Shown here: positions 44,101-49,867 of the stretch, in pieces
How positions within the stretch are numbered: position 1 is the first letter of the stretch
How the letters are laid out: every line of letters starts with the position of its first letter
Source: Manduca sexta
Lineage: Eukaryota; Arthropoda; Insecta; Lepidoptera; Sphingidae
Reading direction: 5' to 3'
Assembly (NCBI RefSeq): GCF_014839805.1
Contig: NC_051140.1
Coordinates: 11,243,826-11,307,825 of the forward strand
Length of the DNA: 64,000 nucleotides
Notes under the pieces: generated by a model
Database searches by the model: none
The model's input: only the letters and a program-made list of their open reading frames with translations
What the model was told of the DNA's origin: nothing
Program-made: the position numbers and the translations under genes

Positions 44101-47100
44101 TCGAGCCAGCAATTAAGCGTTTCAGCCTAGCTAACCATAGTCCAACGACAGTTCTGCCAAAAGAGGCCTTGGCCATTCTCGGTTCCGGTTTTTCCTCGTA
44201 ACGAAATGCTTCTTCCCGCGAAAAAAAACCTGGCGAGAGAGACTTCATGTCCAAATCCCAGGATTAAGCCTCAGCTAATATACAAGCCGCTTCGATACTT
44301 AGTATCATGTAGCAGTAGCCTCTGACGATGCGCTGCGCCACTAAACGATTTATGCAGTAAAGTGGCGCAGCGGACGTTATCGAGACCAGTCTTAAACGTG
44401 ACGTCCATACAAGATAATGAACTTTACGACTCCCGCTTGAAAAATAAACAATATATTCAGAATTTTTTCAAATTTGGAAAAAACAATGACGGGCGCCCGC
44501 TAGCCGAGAACCTTATCATTAGAATTAAGCACTATCCTACCACTGTCGATACATAGATCAGGTACTTCATTTTCGAGTCAAAGGTACCATTCGGTCTAAA
44601 CTGTTACGGGGCCTATTCTGGATGGTACTTTCTCAGACGTATAAATCAGGGCAAACTAAAGTCTTCTAAAAGGTTGCTACGGTTGTCAAGTAAGCTTAAT
44701 CGAATGATTTTTTTTTACATAAGCTAGAACTTACCTCCTCCTCCACCGCCATTTCCACCACCAGGAGGTTTAGTCTGTGGTTTCTTGGTTGTTTTTGAAT
44801 CTGTAATAAAATAAGCCAGTTTAGTTTGTGAACGCGCGAATTTATATCATATAGTTTGTTTGATGATTGGTTTAATTTATTGTTTAAAAGTTTGTTACTT
44901 GAATATTACAAAAATTAAGCGTTGCTTAAAGCAACTCATGCCCTTATATAAACGCCTTTAGCGTATAGGACAATGAATTATCTTTTTATAACATATGAAA
45001 TGAAGTAAATGATGTAAAGAAAGTAATACACTTACTGCCTTCTCCTGATGGTGTAGTAGTTTTAGGTTTCCTCGTTGTCATTGCTTCTGGCCCATCTGTA
45101 AAATAATATTTATAACCGTTAAATTAATAAAATATGGGCTAAACGATGCATCAAACGGTGTAAACTTAAATCTTAAATGAAAAATATATATATTTCGATG
45201 GGTCTACAATCTTACATAATTTTGTATACCAAAAACACAGGTTACAACGCCTAAATGGCGAGGTGTCTGCAAATAAATCTTTAAGAGTATCCTTTATAAC
45301 GACTATCGGATATACCGTCCAAATTCAGTCGTCCCATCAATGTTGTTATAACCAGTTTTCACTGTATTATGTAAGATTGTGTTGCTCGCGGCTTTACCCG
45401 AATGAAGTTTCTACCGTTTGTACGAGCCAGCCCCATCTATTTAATCATCGGATTCAAAAATTATAATGTTTTCTACGGAAGTAAATTATCGGTATAGACA
45501 AATAGCGTAGGTGTTAAGAACCAAGAACATCGACTATCCTTTGTACCAAATTTCACCTATATCCGTCTATTTGTTCCTGCATTTACTACTAACAAACATA
45601 CAAACTTCCTAACATCTAAACATTCTAACATGTAAATACATGCAGATGCTTTTACTTTGATATATAATGTTAGTAACAAAGAAAGTAATATGGATATTTC
45701 CTTACATGCCTAAGTCATCAATTTATTTTACTCTAATAAACCGAACGTTGCAGAGTTGCTCTGACATAGTTTATAGACCGACCGCATGCGTAACATCAAC
45801 CTCTATTGAGGCTTCCACTGCCGGCCAATCGGTTGTAAATAAGTCCGCACAATATAGTATAATTATATTACCTACTATTTTAAACGACTGAGTGGCATAT
45901 TTATATTGCGTGCGCGGTAGGACGCAGCTTTGTTATCCCGGGTCGGGCAATGTTATATTGGATTTTTCTGCTTGTAATTAATTCCTGTTATAGCCATAGA
46001 CTCGCCCCATATCACGCATGAAATGAAATATTGATACACTTGCACTCATAAAGGCGCGATTTGTGGTGTAGTTTAAAAATCCAACTCCACGACCCCCTTC
46101 CCTCCTCCTCTCCAAAGAAATTCTTGTCTGCTCGGTCTCCATACCGAATGCACCCCCATGCATGGGAGCACATTTGTCACGGCGCTAGGCACTCAGTTAA
46201 GGGTGTGTGCTTTTGGTCACCAAATTCACATTAAGGTCTATAAGGGCTCAAGAACATCTCCCTTCCTTCTAACCACCGCCAATCCTAATATACTACCTTT
46301 TCCTCAACCCACACTTCCTTCCCAGCTATCCCCTCCCATTCACCTAGGGACTGCCGTGGTTGCTAAGCCGGTAGATCGCCTGTACACCATCTGCAGTGTA
46401 CCCCAGGAGAAACCTCGGTGGCTCGCCAAAAAAAAAACACCACAATTTCGCCATACTGGAGTATGTATACCGCTCTCATTAAGAAATATTAGATTTATAC
46501 CGGTGTTATGTAAAAGTTACCTGAGCTGTCTTCTCCGCCTCCACCTCCGTCTTTCTTTATTGAAATATTTTTAACAATAGTCGTATTAGAAGCTGCCATA
46601 GACGAAGCGTTTGATGTTGTATTGCTGGTAGAGTCACCATTGCCTAAAAATACAATAATATTACCGATTATATGATTTTTTCAATGTTTAAAATTACATG
46701 TTGGTCGCGGTATATATTTTAAATAGGATAAAAATAATAATATAGCTATATGACATAGATATTATAACTTAAAAATGTCCAATCAGGACAAATGTACGAC
46801 TTCCACGGTGTTATATATCCGATTATGTAAGTATAATCTGAGAAGGCCCGATTGAAAGGGTATGAAAAAGTTATAATTACATCACACGTCAAGCCAAGAA
46901 TTGCAAATACTTAAAAACATATAAAAGCTAATAACGTTTTTATGTAGTTAGAGTTTATTATCGCTCTTCATGTAAAAAAAAAAACAATACTAATTTAAAC
47001 CCACTCTTGATAGAGTATTAAACAGATGGATACCTCATTTCCAATGTTAATTATATTTGATACTCTATTCATTATTCAAATAGATATACCTTTCTTAATA

Positions 47101-48225
47101 ATCAATATGCCTTTTACAGACTTATACTACTTACTAGATTTGCTAGAACTGCTCGCCGCTGACGAATTCGCTGCACTCATTGTCGAAACATTTTTAGTTA
47201 TATTTTTTGTGATAGTATCTGTAAATAAAATATAGGTTATTTAAGAAGGGTGAACAAAGTTCAAGTGTTTGTCAATTCCTTCGATGTTTCAAATTCATCA
47301 CGTTTATCTTCTGATTTATTTTTAAATAAATTATAAAGTCAACTGAAAGGAAGCGTGCATACCTGAGAAATTCTCTATAGGAATTTTCGAGGGTGTGTAA
47401 AGTCTACCAATCCGCAATGGACCAGCGTGGTGAACTAAGGCCTAATCCCTCTCAGTAGTAGAGGAGGCCCGTGCCCAACAGTGGGACAGTATATAATACA
47501 GGGCTGATATTAATATTTATTATTATTATGAAGTTAACTTACTTTACTAACCAGGTTTTAACAAGTTTATTAATTCTCAAAGCCACATATGTCATAAACA
47601 AAACCACTGATAGATATTTCACAGATGATTTCAAAACAGTCGTTTTGTAGTCACCCTTGATCTATTGGTCTTTCGCAAGACAAAATTATTTTAGTTACTA
47701 AATTGAGTTAATTTTATGATTTGCACGGTCCTAATTAGTTTCATAACACACTTCATTATAATATGAGTATCTTGTCCTCACACACACCACTGCATCTCCC
47801 CTTAAGACAAGTTGTGGCACGCGTTTTATGACAACCAGTAAATCTCGAAGAGTCTCTGGAAACACTGTGTTTAGCCCTCAAGGAAATCAATCAAATGGAG
47901 AACTTACTAAAAAATAATGCACACGCCTCCAAAGGAGATAGAGGAGTAACTATTGCACACACTTTTCACCGTGTGTATTCCGTCCCATGATAGGAGACGA
48001 ATCTATAACCATATCTGGCACAAATTCTTTTATTAAATTCCAGACACCGAACTGATACTGAGACGAAAACCCAATATCGCTGTCAAACCCGAGACCTTAG
48101 CACTGTAGTCGTAATGAATACAATCACGCCACCGCAGTCATAATAATATTTAAAAGAAAATTACCTGCAGAAGATAAAGTCACTATATAGCCCACGAGGG
48201 CCAGAAATAGGAGTGACTTCCACAT
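17006..48225 (-). CDS. Gene B: giant secreted mucin-like protein with acidic domains, two TIL domains and a C-terminal serpin
   Basis: I chained about 53 exons by AG/GT borders: 48225-48165, 47218-47135, 46643-46521, 45095-45036, 44800-44735, 43226-42873, fourteen small exons 42069-38349, 38063-37980, 37854-37675, 36908-36270, 35813-35640, twenty small exons 35177-21598, 21236-20496, then eight serpin exons 20193-17006. Introns up to the mucin exon are phase 1; those between serpin exons are phase 0 except the last, which is phase 1. The sum is 5,259 nt, exactly 1,752 codons plus TAA, with no internal stop. The only signal peptide is at 48225, and no second promoter or start is obvious before the serpin, so I treat it as one gene. 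It is predicted extracellular, heavily O-glycosylated, and strongly charged (Lys-rich and Asp/Glu-rich segments). Serpins with N-terminal extensions of this size are not something I recognise. Weakest point: some tiny exons may be alternative. Confidence 0.8.
17350..17491 (-). CDS. Gene B exon 52: serpin strand 5A and RCL hinge
   Basis: 47 codons plus one base. Begins TTLKIFDAESPSLNIT (equivalent to LGIxDxF…ADLSGIT) and ends in the hinge MAGLEVTGKLTK where inhibitory serpins have E-E-G-T-E-A-A-A-A-T. The small residues needed at P12-P9 are largely missing, so loop insertion is unlikely. The exon ends T/GTAAGT in phase 1 inside the loop. Confidence 0.84.
18014..18155. repeat. Foldback repeat in a serpin intron
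   Basis: 'gaaataaaactattttgcgg' then, after about 85 bp, the inverted 'aaaatagttttattttc' form a hairpin-capable repeat related to the end of family 4. Confidence 0.55.
18195..18410 (-). CDS. Gene B exon 51: serpin strands 2B/3B and helices G/H
   Basis: 72 codons, phase 0. Contains IVKIPHQENNVSLIIVLPD, a close match to the L-P-Y-x-G-x-x-x-S-M-x-I-x-L-P serpin block, then helix segments and IVNLYMPFINI, equivalent to V-x-L-P-x-F-x-I, then TMDLKNTLMK. The strongest single exon for family assignment. Confidence 0.88.
18503..18643 (-). CDS. Gene B exon 50: serpin strand 4C/3C and 1B region
   Basis: 47 codons, phase 0. Begins IDLQKMFKPSEIKERDF and contains VKVPTMFKREIFPFM, matching serpin V-P-M-M-x-x-x-x-x-F-x-Y. 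The donor is AAAA/GTAATT. Confidence 0.84.
18724..18816 (-). CDS. Gene B exon 49: serpin strand 3A region
   Basis: 31 codons, phase 0: SERRTNITDVVSPDLFNSST… then SVFFVTSKSLK. This aligns with T-x-G-x-I-x-x-L…T-x-L-V-L-V-N-A-I-Y-F-K-G, where the normally invariant NA(I/V)-F-K-G-x-W is degenerate (VTSKSLK). It includes the sequon NIT. Confidence 0.82.
19151..19357 (-). CDS. Gene B exon 48: serpin strand 2A / helix E-F region
   Basis: 69 codons, phase 0. Contains LDSVYVSMENPISDDF and NLVQNVNFTNRAQTTDEIN, equivalent to the serpin LYV…F and V-x-x-VDF…A-x-x-IN-x-W landmarks; the usual Trp after IN is absent. NFT is an N-glycosylation sequon. Confidence 0.83.
19611..19754 (-). CDS. Gene B exon 47: serpin, FSxxSI region
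   Basis: 48 codons, phase 0 both ends. Contains SSFVFSTTSIFYLLGNVGLF, matching the serpin helix B motif (F-S-P-x-S-I) with Pro replaced by Thr, then TEPEIKETL, which corresponds to the conserved T-x-x-E-I/L-x-x-x-L. Confidence 0.85.
20084..20193 (-). CDS. Gene B exon 46: end of mucin stalk and serpin helix A start
   Basis: Encodes GSPISTMMTTTPAP, then KCDPTVYNRFIQGIIAYNGK: the transition from Thr-rich stalk into the serpin fold. It begins in phase 1 but ends in phase 0 (AAT/GTACGT), marking the junction between the shuffled upstream exons and the ancestral serpin gene structure. Confidence 0.82.
20496..21236 (-). CDS. Gene B exon 45: Thr/Ser mucin exon with CAPTT repeats
   Basis: A 741-nt phase-1 exon (247 codons) made mostly of Thr, Ser, Glu, Gln and Pro. 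The middle holds four units of 34-37 residues sharing TTQSTTPCAPTT and SESTT-EPST, each with exactly one cysteine. The flanks are simpler TETST/STTQST repeats. The composition is typical of densely O-glycosylated mucin stalks, and the regularly spaced single cysteines could cross-link chains (inference). It directly precedes the serpin and would hold it away from the rest of the protein. Confidence 0.85.
20660..21100 (-). repeat. Four tandem ~105-111 bp coding repeats
   Basis: The block 'gtgcacacggtgttgtagat' recurs on the + strand at about 20,730, 20,841, 20,942 and 21,053, each followed by 'tgcgttgtag' and a (GTA)n run. The copies differ by few bases, suggesting recent duplication or homogenisation. 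Confidence 0.8.
21598..35177 (-). CDS. Gene B exons 25-44: second series of tiny Thr-rich exons
   Basis: Exons: 35177-35151, 33970-33926, 32956-32909, 31630-31580, 30427-30383, 29514-29473, 29343-29287, 28947-28924, 28460-28422, 27901-27857, 26939-26895, 26701-26654, 26569-26522, 26189-26148, 24717-24673, 24259-24215, 23865-23824, 23532-23491, 23072-23025 and 21651-21598. Each is 24-57 nt, phase 1 at both ends, and encodes 8-19 residues, typically (D/G)-x-TTT-x-(P/S)-(A/S)TT. Early ones are basic (TTTTKRTTPARTR); later ones turn acidic or neutral. 26939-26895 is unusual in being Lys/Leu-rich (KKIKAKKLLK) with no Thr. Introns are much longer than in the first series and host SINEs, an RTE-like element and a MITE. 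The 27-nt exon 35177-35151 (donor GTAGCT) is the least certain. Confidence 0.75.
22692..22697 (-). terminator. Polyadenylation signal for the candidate short gene B transcript
   Basis: AATAAA on the minus strand lies 35 nt downstream of the candidate terminal exon's stop, with TTTATTTTTTTTCTT about 15-30 nt further on as a possible downstream element. Confidence 0.35.
22732..22787 (-). CDS. Candidate alternative 3'-terminal exon of gene B
   Basis: After TTTTTTTAG the frame continues as DTTNAYIATGFSGSKEIW and stops at TGA (22734-22732). No in-phase donor follows, so it can only be terminal. AATAAA occurs on the minus strand at 22697-22692, 35 nt after the stop, followed by a T-rich stretch. 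Splicing from exon 23072-23025 would give a 1,112-residue form ending before the CAPTT mucin exon and the serpin. Confidence 0.4.
23893..24204 (+). mobile_element. SINE family 1 copy in a gene B intron
   Basis: 'agcctagttgggagtgaaac' near the head, 'tgaaggaaaacgtcgaaagg' in the body and 'gcccagcagtgggacaatat' at the tail. Diverged, with a small internal insertion near 24,065-24,090. Confidence 0.75.
25165..25845 (+). mobile_element. RTE-like non-LTR element or its non-autonomous derivative
   Basis: Begins 'ctagatgacccggtgaactt' and ends 'ccgttctcgagttttagcg…gattttta' plus a short TA-rich tail, the head and tail combination I associate with lepidopteran RTE-type repeats. A short ORF inside is open by chance. 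Sits in the gene B intron 26,148-24,717. Confidence 0.6.
28087..28328. mobile_element. 242-bp MITE with 20-bp terminal inverted repeats
   Basis: Ends catagacgttatttatctaa (28087-28106) and its inverse at 28309-28328 differ at one position. A second, perfect 17-bp inverted pair lies inside (28129-28145 and 28166-28182). No ORF. Located in a gene B intron. The flanking duplication is unclear. Confidence 0.72.
29038..29165. mobile_element. Family 4-related fragment
   Basis: 'tctcccgacgtttcgataac' and 'cgataaaatccgaaaaatag' reproduce the ends seen at 11,205-11,480 and 61,400-61,430. Confidence 0.5.
29945..30140 (+). mobile_element. RTE-like 3' fragment
   Basis: 'ccaggataagaagtagtcta' and 'gtgttcaaactcttcagctt' through 'tatattagtatagat' match the fragment at 59,735-59,920. 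In a gene B intron. Confidence 0.55.
31086..31335 (+). mobile_element. SINE family 2 copy with clear B-box
   Basis: 'ccccggtggcgtaaatgtat' (A-box side), 'gggttcgaattccggatcgg' (B-box) and 'gatattggatttttctgctc' link it to the copies at 5,537, 39,080 and 45,886. In a gene B intron; not a tRNA gene. Confidence 0.72.
31793..31861 (-). CDS. Candidate optional gene B exon
   Basis: An open 69-nt segment between ATTTTAG and AAAG/GTTAGT, phase 1 at both ends, encodes 23 residues beginning DRRKRQYDIVGYINKSFGFF. It fits the gene frame, but unlike its neighbours it is Tyr/Phe-containing and poor in Thr. It could be a true alternative exon or a chance match; it is not counted in the 1,752-residue total. 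Confidence 0.3.
32179..32511 (+). mobile_element. SINE family 1, full-length copy
   Basis: Complete from 'agcggcgatagcctagttgg' to 'cagggctgatattattatta'. Very similar to 49,519-49,867. In a gene B intron. Confidence 0.82.
33020..33256 (+). mobile_element. Dispersed element family 3 copy in a gene B intron
   Basis: 'gtgcgtcgcgttccgggatc', 'caggccgacatcattgtatc' and 'ccacttaccatcagataaag' are shared with 13,590 and 60,185. Confidence 0.6.
35640..35813 (-). CDS. Gene B exon 24: TIL domain 2 (GDPN subtype)
   Basis: Begins SCGGDPNAMPGCDINC and has ten cysteines. It is clearly the same subtype as gene A domains 3, 5, 7 and 12, with GYVYDPKSKGCVRPSNC at the end. Only one residue (Lys) separates Cys5 and Cys6, instead of three, so the inhibitory loop looks collapsed. 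Donor is TGCG/GTAAGT. Confidence 0.86.
36270..36908 (-). CDS. Gene B exon 23: 213-residue acidic Cys-containing domain
   Basis: A single 639-nt phase-1 exon with no stop and no usable ATG. The first third has clustered cysteines (PCGCG, SPCQGG, TCGGQ, WSCCGCG). The rest is Asp/Glu/Ser/Asn/Gly-rich with many SDE/SESDE runs (possible casein-kinase-like phosphorylation sites) and near-repeats of ESDGGDGG and SESDAGDGG. It lies between the two TIL exons. I do not recognise a family. Cation binding, phosphorylation and cross-linking by the Cys cluster are inferences from composition. A Lys/Thr/Met-rich ORF and Ser-rich or His-rich ORFs over the same bases are shadows. Confidence 0.82.
37675..37854 (-). 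CDS. Gene B exon 22: TIL domain 1
   Basis: Encodes 60 residues with ten cysteines: ECGEDEVMSNC…C, then KCEKGCIC and GYLRNDNDTC. It matches the extended-loop TIL subtype of gene A, with five residues between Cys5 and Cys6 (MQSVK). The acceptor is TATCACAG and the donor GAAG/GTGGGT. Confidence 0.86.
37980..38063 (-). CDS. Gene B exon 21: Thr-rich linker with poly-Glu end
   Basis: Encodes 28 residues, QKTTKRSRTTTEASTTP followed by ten glutamates, and is phase 1 at both ends (donor G/GTAACG). It switches the protein from basic linker to acidic just before the first TIL domain. Confidence 0.8.
38349..42069 (-). CDS. Gene B exons 7-20: tandem micro-exons encoding Lys/Thr/Pro repeats
   Basis: Exons: 42069-42025, 41638-41606, 41120-41076, 40994-40953, 40871-40824, 40741-40697, 40590-40549, 40470-40426, 40323-40276, 40183-40133, 40045-40007, 39899-39849, 39758-39711 and 38396-38349. 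Each is 33-51 nt, a multiple of three, phase 1 at both ends, with a good polypyrimidine-AG and GTAAG. Each encodes 11-17 residues of the form (A/G)TTTKKPK-(S/A)TTP-GG. Introns between neighbours are mostly 80-180 bp, consistent with repeated duplication of an exon-intron unit. The product is a basic, Thr/Pro-rich mucin-like linker. The acceptor at 41120 is TAAGCAG (NAGNAG), so one codon may be included optionally. None of these exons can be found by an ATG-based ORF scan. Confidence 0.8.
39080..39290 (+). mobile_element. SINE family 2 copy, diverged
   Basis: 'gtgatatttggtttttctac' and 'atggtagtaggctcgcccac' through 'gcctctgcctacccctttgg' follow the order of the 5,537 copy. In the long intron between gene B exons 39,711 and 38,396. 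Confidence 0.65.
42427..42784. mobile_element. 358-bp palindromic foldback element flanked by TTAA
   Basis: Two arms of about 174 bp (42427-42600 and 42611-42784) are near-perfect reverse complements around a 10-bp centre, beginning ggtggtagctcaaggtc. TTAA lies immediately outside each end (42423-42426 and 42785-42788), the target size used by piggyBac-type transposases. In the gene B intron between exons 6 and 7. Few arm mismatches suggest a young insertion. Confidence 0.8.
42873..43226 (-). CDS. Gene B exon 6: Asp/Glu/Gly-rich acidic domain
   Basis: This exon of 118 codons starts AGAMTTKKNNKPTTTTASP and then becomes almost pure Asp, Glu and Gly, mostly as DGGDDGGE-like hexapeptides with a few Lys, Asn and Trp. 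The codon pattern gives a GGTGGC/GATGAT-type minisatellite, so its length may vary between alleles. Such a stretch would bind cations and be highly extended. His-rich and Met-rich ORFs over the same DNA in other frames and on the other strand are artefacts of this repeat. Confidence 0.83.
43730..44700. other. GC-richer unassigned block in gene B intron 5
   Basis: This part of the 1.5-kb intron is less AT-rich than its surroundings and contains an open stretch of 97 codons on the minus strand (44,254-43,961) starting MDMKSLSPGFFSREEAFRYE. I recognise no domain. It is probably a decayed mobile-element insertion. Confidence 0.35.
44735..47218 (-). CDS. Gene B exons 2-5: Ser/Asn-, Thr- and Gly-rich linkers
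   Basis: Four phase-1 exons. 47218-47135: 28 residues ending AANSSAASSSSKS, with NIT and NVS N-glycosylation sequons. 46643-46521: 41 residues, Ser/Asn/Thr-rich, ending KKDGGGGGEDSS. 45095-45036: 20 residues containing TTRKPKTTT, the first copy of the Lys/Pro/Thr motif. 44800-44735: 22 residues with TTKKPQTKPPGGG and a poly-Gly end. The intron between exons 2 and 3 is clean AT-rich DNA; that between 3 and 4 holds a retroelement copy. Confidence 0.8.
45886..45985 (+). mobile_element. SINE family 2 head, truncated
   Basis: 'gactgagtggcatatttata', 'cccgggtcgggcaatgttat' and 'attggatttttctgcttg' match family 2. The copy stops after the head region. Confidence 0.55.
46085..46438 (+). mobile_element. 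Family P retroelement, second copy
   Basis: Aligns with 6,780-7,176 over 'accgaatgcacccccatgca', 'ctgccgtggttgctaagccg' and 'gatcgcctgtacaccat', ending in a run of about 9 A. Relative to the first copy, the segment around 6,990-7,070 is missing. Just downstream of exon 3 in the gene B intron. Confidence 0.65.
47350..47528 (+). mobile_element. SINE family 1, 5'-truncated
   Basis: Body 'gaaattctctataggaattt' to 'cagggctgatattaatattt', in gene B intron 1. Confidence 0.72.
47926..48137 (-). mobile_element. SINE family 2 copy
   Basis: On the minus strand: 'gcggtggcgtgattgtattc', then a 'ggtctcgggtttgacagcga' B-box region, then 'tattgggttttcgtctcagt'. It lies about 30 bp from the signal-peptide exon's donor. 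Confidence 0.65.
48165..48225 (-). CDS. Gene B exon 1: signal peptide
   Basis: The ATG at 48225-48223 opens MWKSLLFLALVGYIVTLSSA, with a clear n-region, hydrophobic core and Ser-Ser-Ala cleavage context. The exon stops at GCAG/GTAATT in phase 1. It is similar in sequence and phase to the first exon of gene A. Confidence 0.85.
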
Positions 48226-48270
48226 CGTCACTAGTTAGAACGTCTAGTGTTTCACTAAAGACATGGAACA

Positions 48271-48279
48271 CCTTATATA
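48271..48279 (-). promoter_or_regulatory. Predicted TATA box of gene B
   Basis: TATATAAGG on the minus strand lies 46 bp upstream of the ATG, implying a leader of about 20 nt. Its spacing matches gene A (47 bp), and the bases before the two ATGs are alike (A-GTGA--ATG). Confidence 0.5.
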
Positions 48280-49417
48280 CTTACAAAACATGTTACGTGT
48301 GTTTATATAAATAGAGAATATTTAAACCAATAGTGCCTAAGTAAATGTCATTAAATGGTAATTAATTTCGTTCCGAAATGCTGATTGTGTAACTGTAAAA
48401 CTAAGTACAGAAGTTTCTGTAACGACAAATGTTGTAAAATAAACGTTGATTAAAACAGCTGTAAGATATTCGTTTGAATATCGTTTATGATTCTAAAAAA
48501 AGAAAGAATTAGCGGTCACTGAGTACTGTGAGGAAGTAGTACAAAAATAATATTATCATTTTTTTTCCATTCTAAGTATATCAGGAAAATTTAAATATGA
48601 AATATGGAAAAATAAAATAATTACAATGGTCACGTACAAGATTTATTTTCGCCAATTTAATATGTTATTATACATTTTATTATACTTAATTCATAAATAT
48701 ATTTGACGAATACTAGAATCTTTGATATAACATAATTGATCACTTGTTGCATTAATCGTTTTTACTATCTTTTTATATCTTTTAAAATTTTTATTAATTC
48801 CACTTTTGAACACAAATAAACTTTATCGAATGGGGTTGATGAAAATACAGGTTTTACTTATTTACACTAATTTATGCATTAGTCGTTCATTAACACACAC
48901 ATAAAAATATTATAACAAGTGGTACATTTACGTAAAATAAATATTCTTTTATTTTACAAGTATATTTTGGAAGCTAATAACATCTAGATTATAGGTATAT
49001 TTTACTCATTTGGATATATGAAATCAATATTTGGATACAGGAAGAGATCCAAAGTTGATTCTATGGCCTGTAATAAATTTGGTTCTATGTCACTATTTTT
49101 TCTACATTCGTGTTGATCTCAGCAGTTTTGGATACGTATTTAATTTAAGTGAGAGATTTTAGTCATATTATATTTTTCTAAATGTTAACAGAAAATAGCA
49201 AATTCATGATGTTTTACTTTAGTAGTTTATTCTTTATAGAGTTTAGATTTTTGTAGTTATTATTATTATTTTTTTTTCTTTATGTAACCTTGAGACTTTA
49301 AACTAGAGTTTAAAGTCTTAAGAATTTAATTACTGTAACAGGTTTATAAAGGATACGCGATACAAGTTCTAAACTTAGTGCGCATCCTAACTCAATTGTA
49401 ATAACTCATATTATGAA

Positions 49418-49420
<3 letters not shown>

Positions 49421-49501
<81 letters not shown>
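49421..49501. repeat. (AT)n microsatellite
   Basis: About 80 bp of pure alternating AT followed by 'gtgtgtta', ending about 18 bp before a SINE family 1 head. Likely polymorphic. Confidence 0.92.
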
Positions 49502-49506
<5 letters not shown>

Positions 49507-49518
49507 TATGATTTGTTA

Positions 49519-49867
49519 AGCGGCGATAGCCTAGTTGGTTGTGGAACGGACTGCCAAGGCGAATGTCCGCAGGTTCAAACACCAAGGGCACACACCTCTG
49601 ACTTTTCTAAAATCATGTGTGTATTCGTTGTGAATTTATCGTTCGCTTTAACGGTGAAGGAAAACATCGTGAGGAAACCTGCACATCTGAGAAGTTCTCT
49701 ATAGAAATTTCGAAGGTGTGTGAAGTCTACCATTCCGCACTAGGCCAGCGTCAGGGATTAGGCCTAAGTCCACCGACTAAGGCCTAATCCCTCTCAGTAG
49801 TAGAGGAGGCCCGTGCTCAGCAGTGGGCAAGTATATAATACAGGGCTGATATTATTATTATTATTAT
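49519..49867 (+). mobile_element. SINE family 1, full-length with internal inverted duplication
   Basis: Nearly identical to the 32,179 copy except for about 26 extra bases at 49,750-49,775, where 'gggattaggcctaagtc' is an inverted copy (one mismatch) of the following 'gactaaggcctaatccc'. Confidence 0.82.

Noticed and set aside
49406..49591. 61-codon ORF with an Ile-Tyr repeat
   Set aside because: It is translation of the (AT)n microsatellite and neighbouring SINE.
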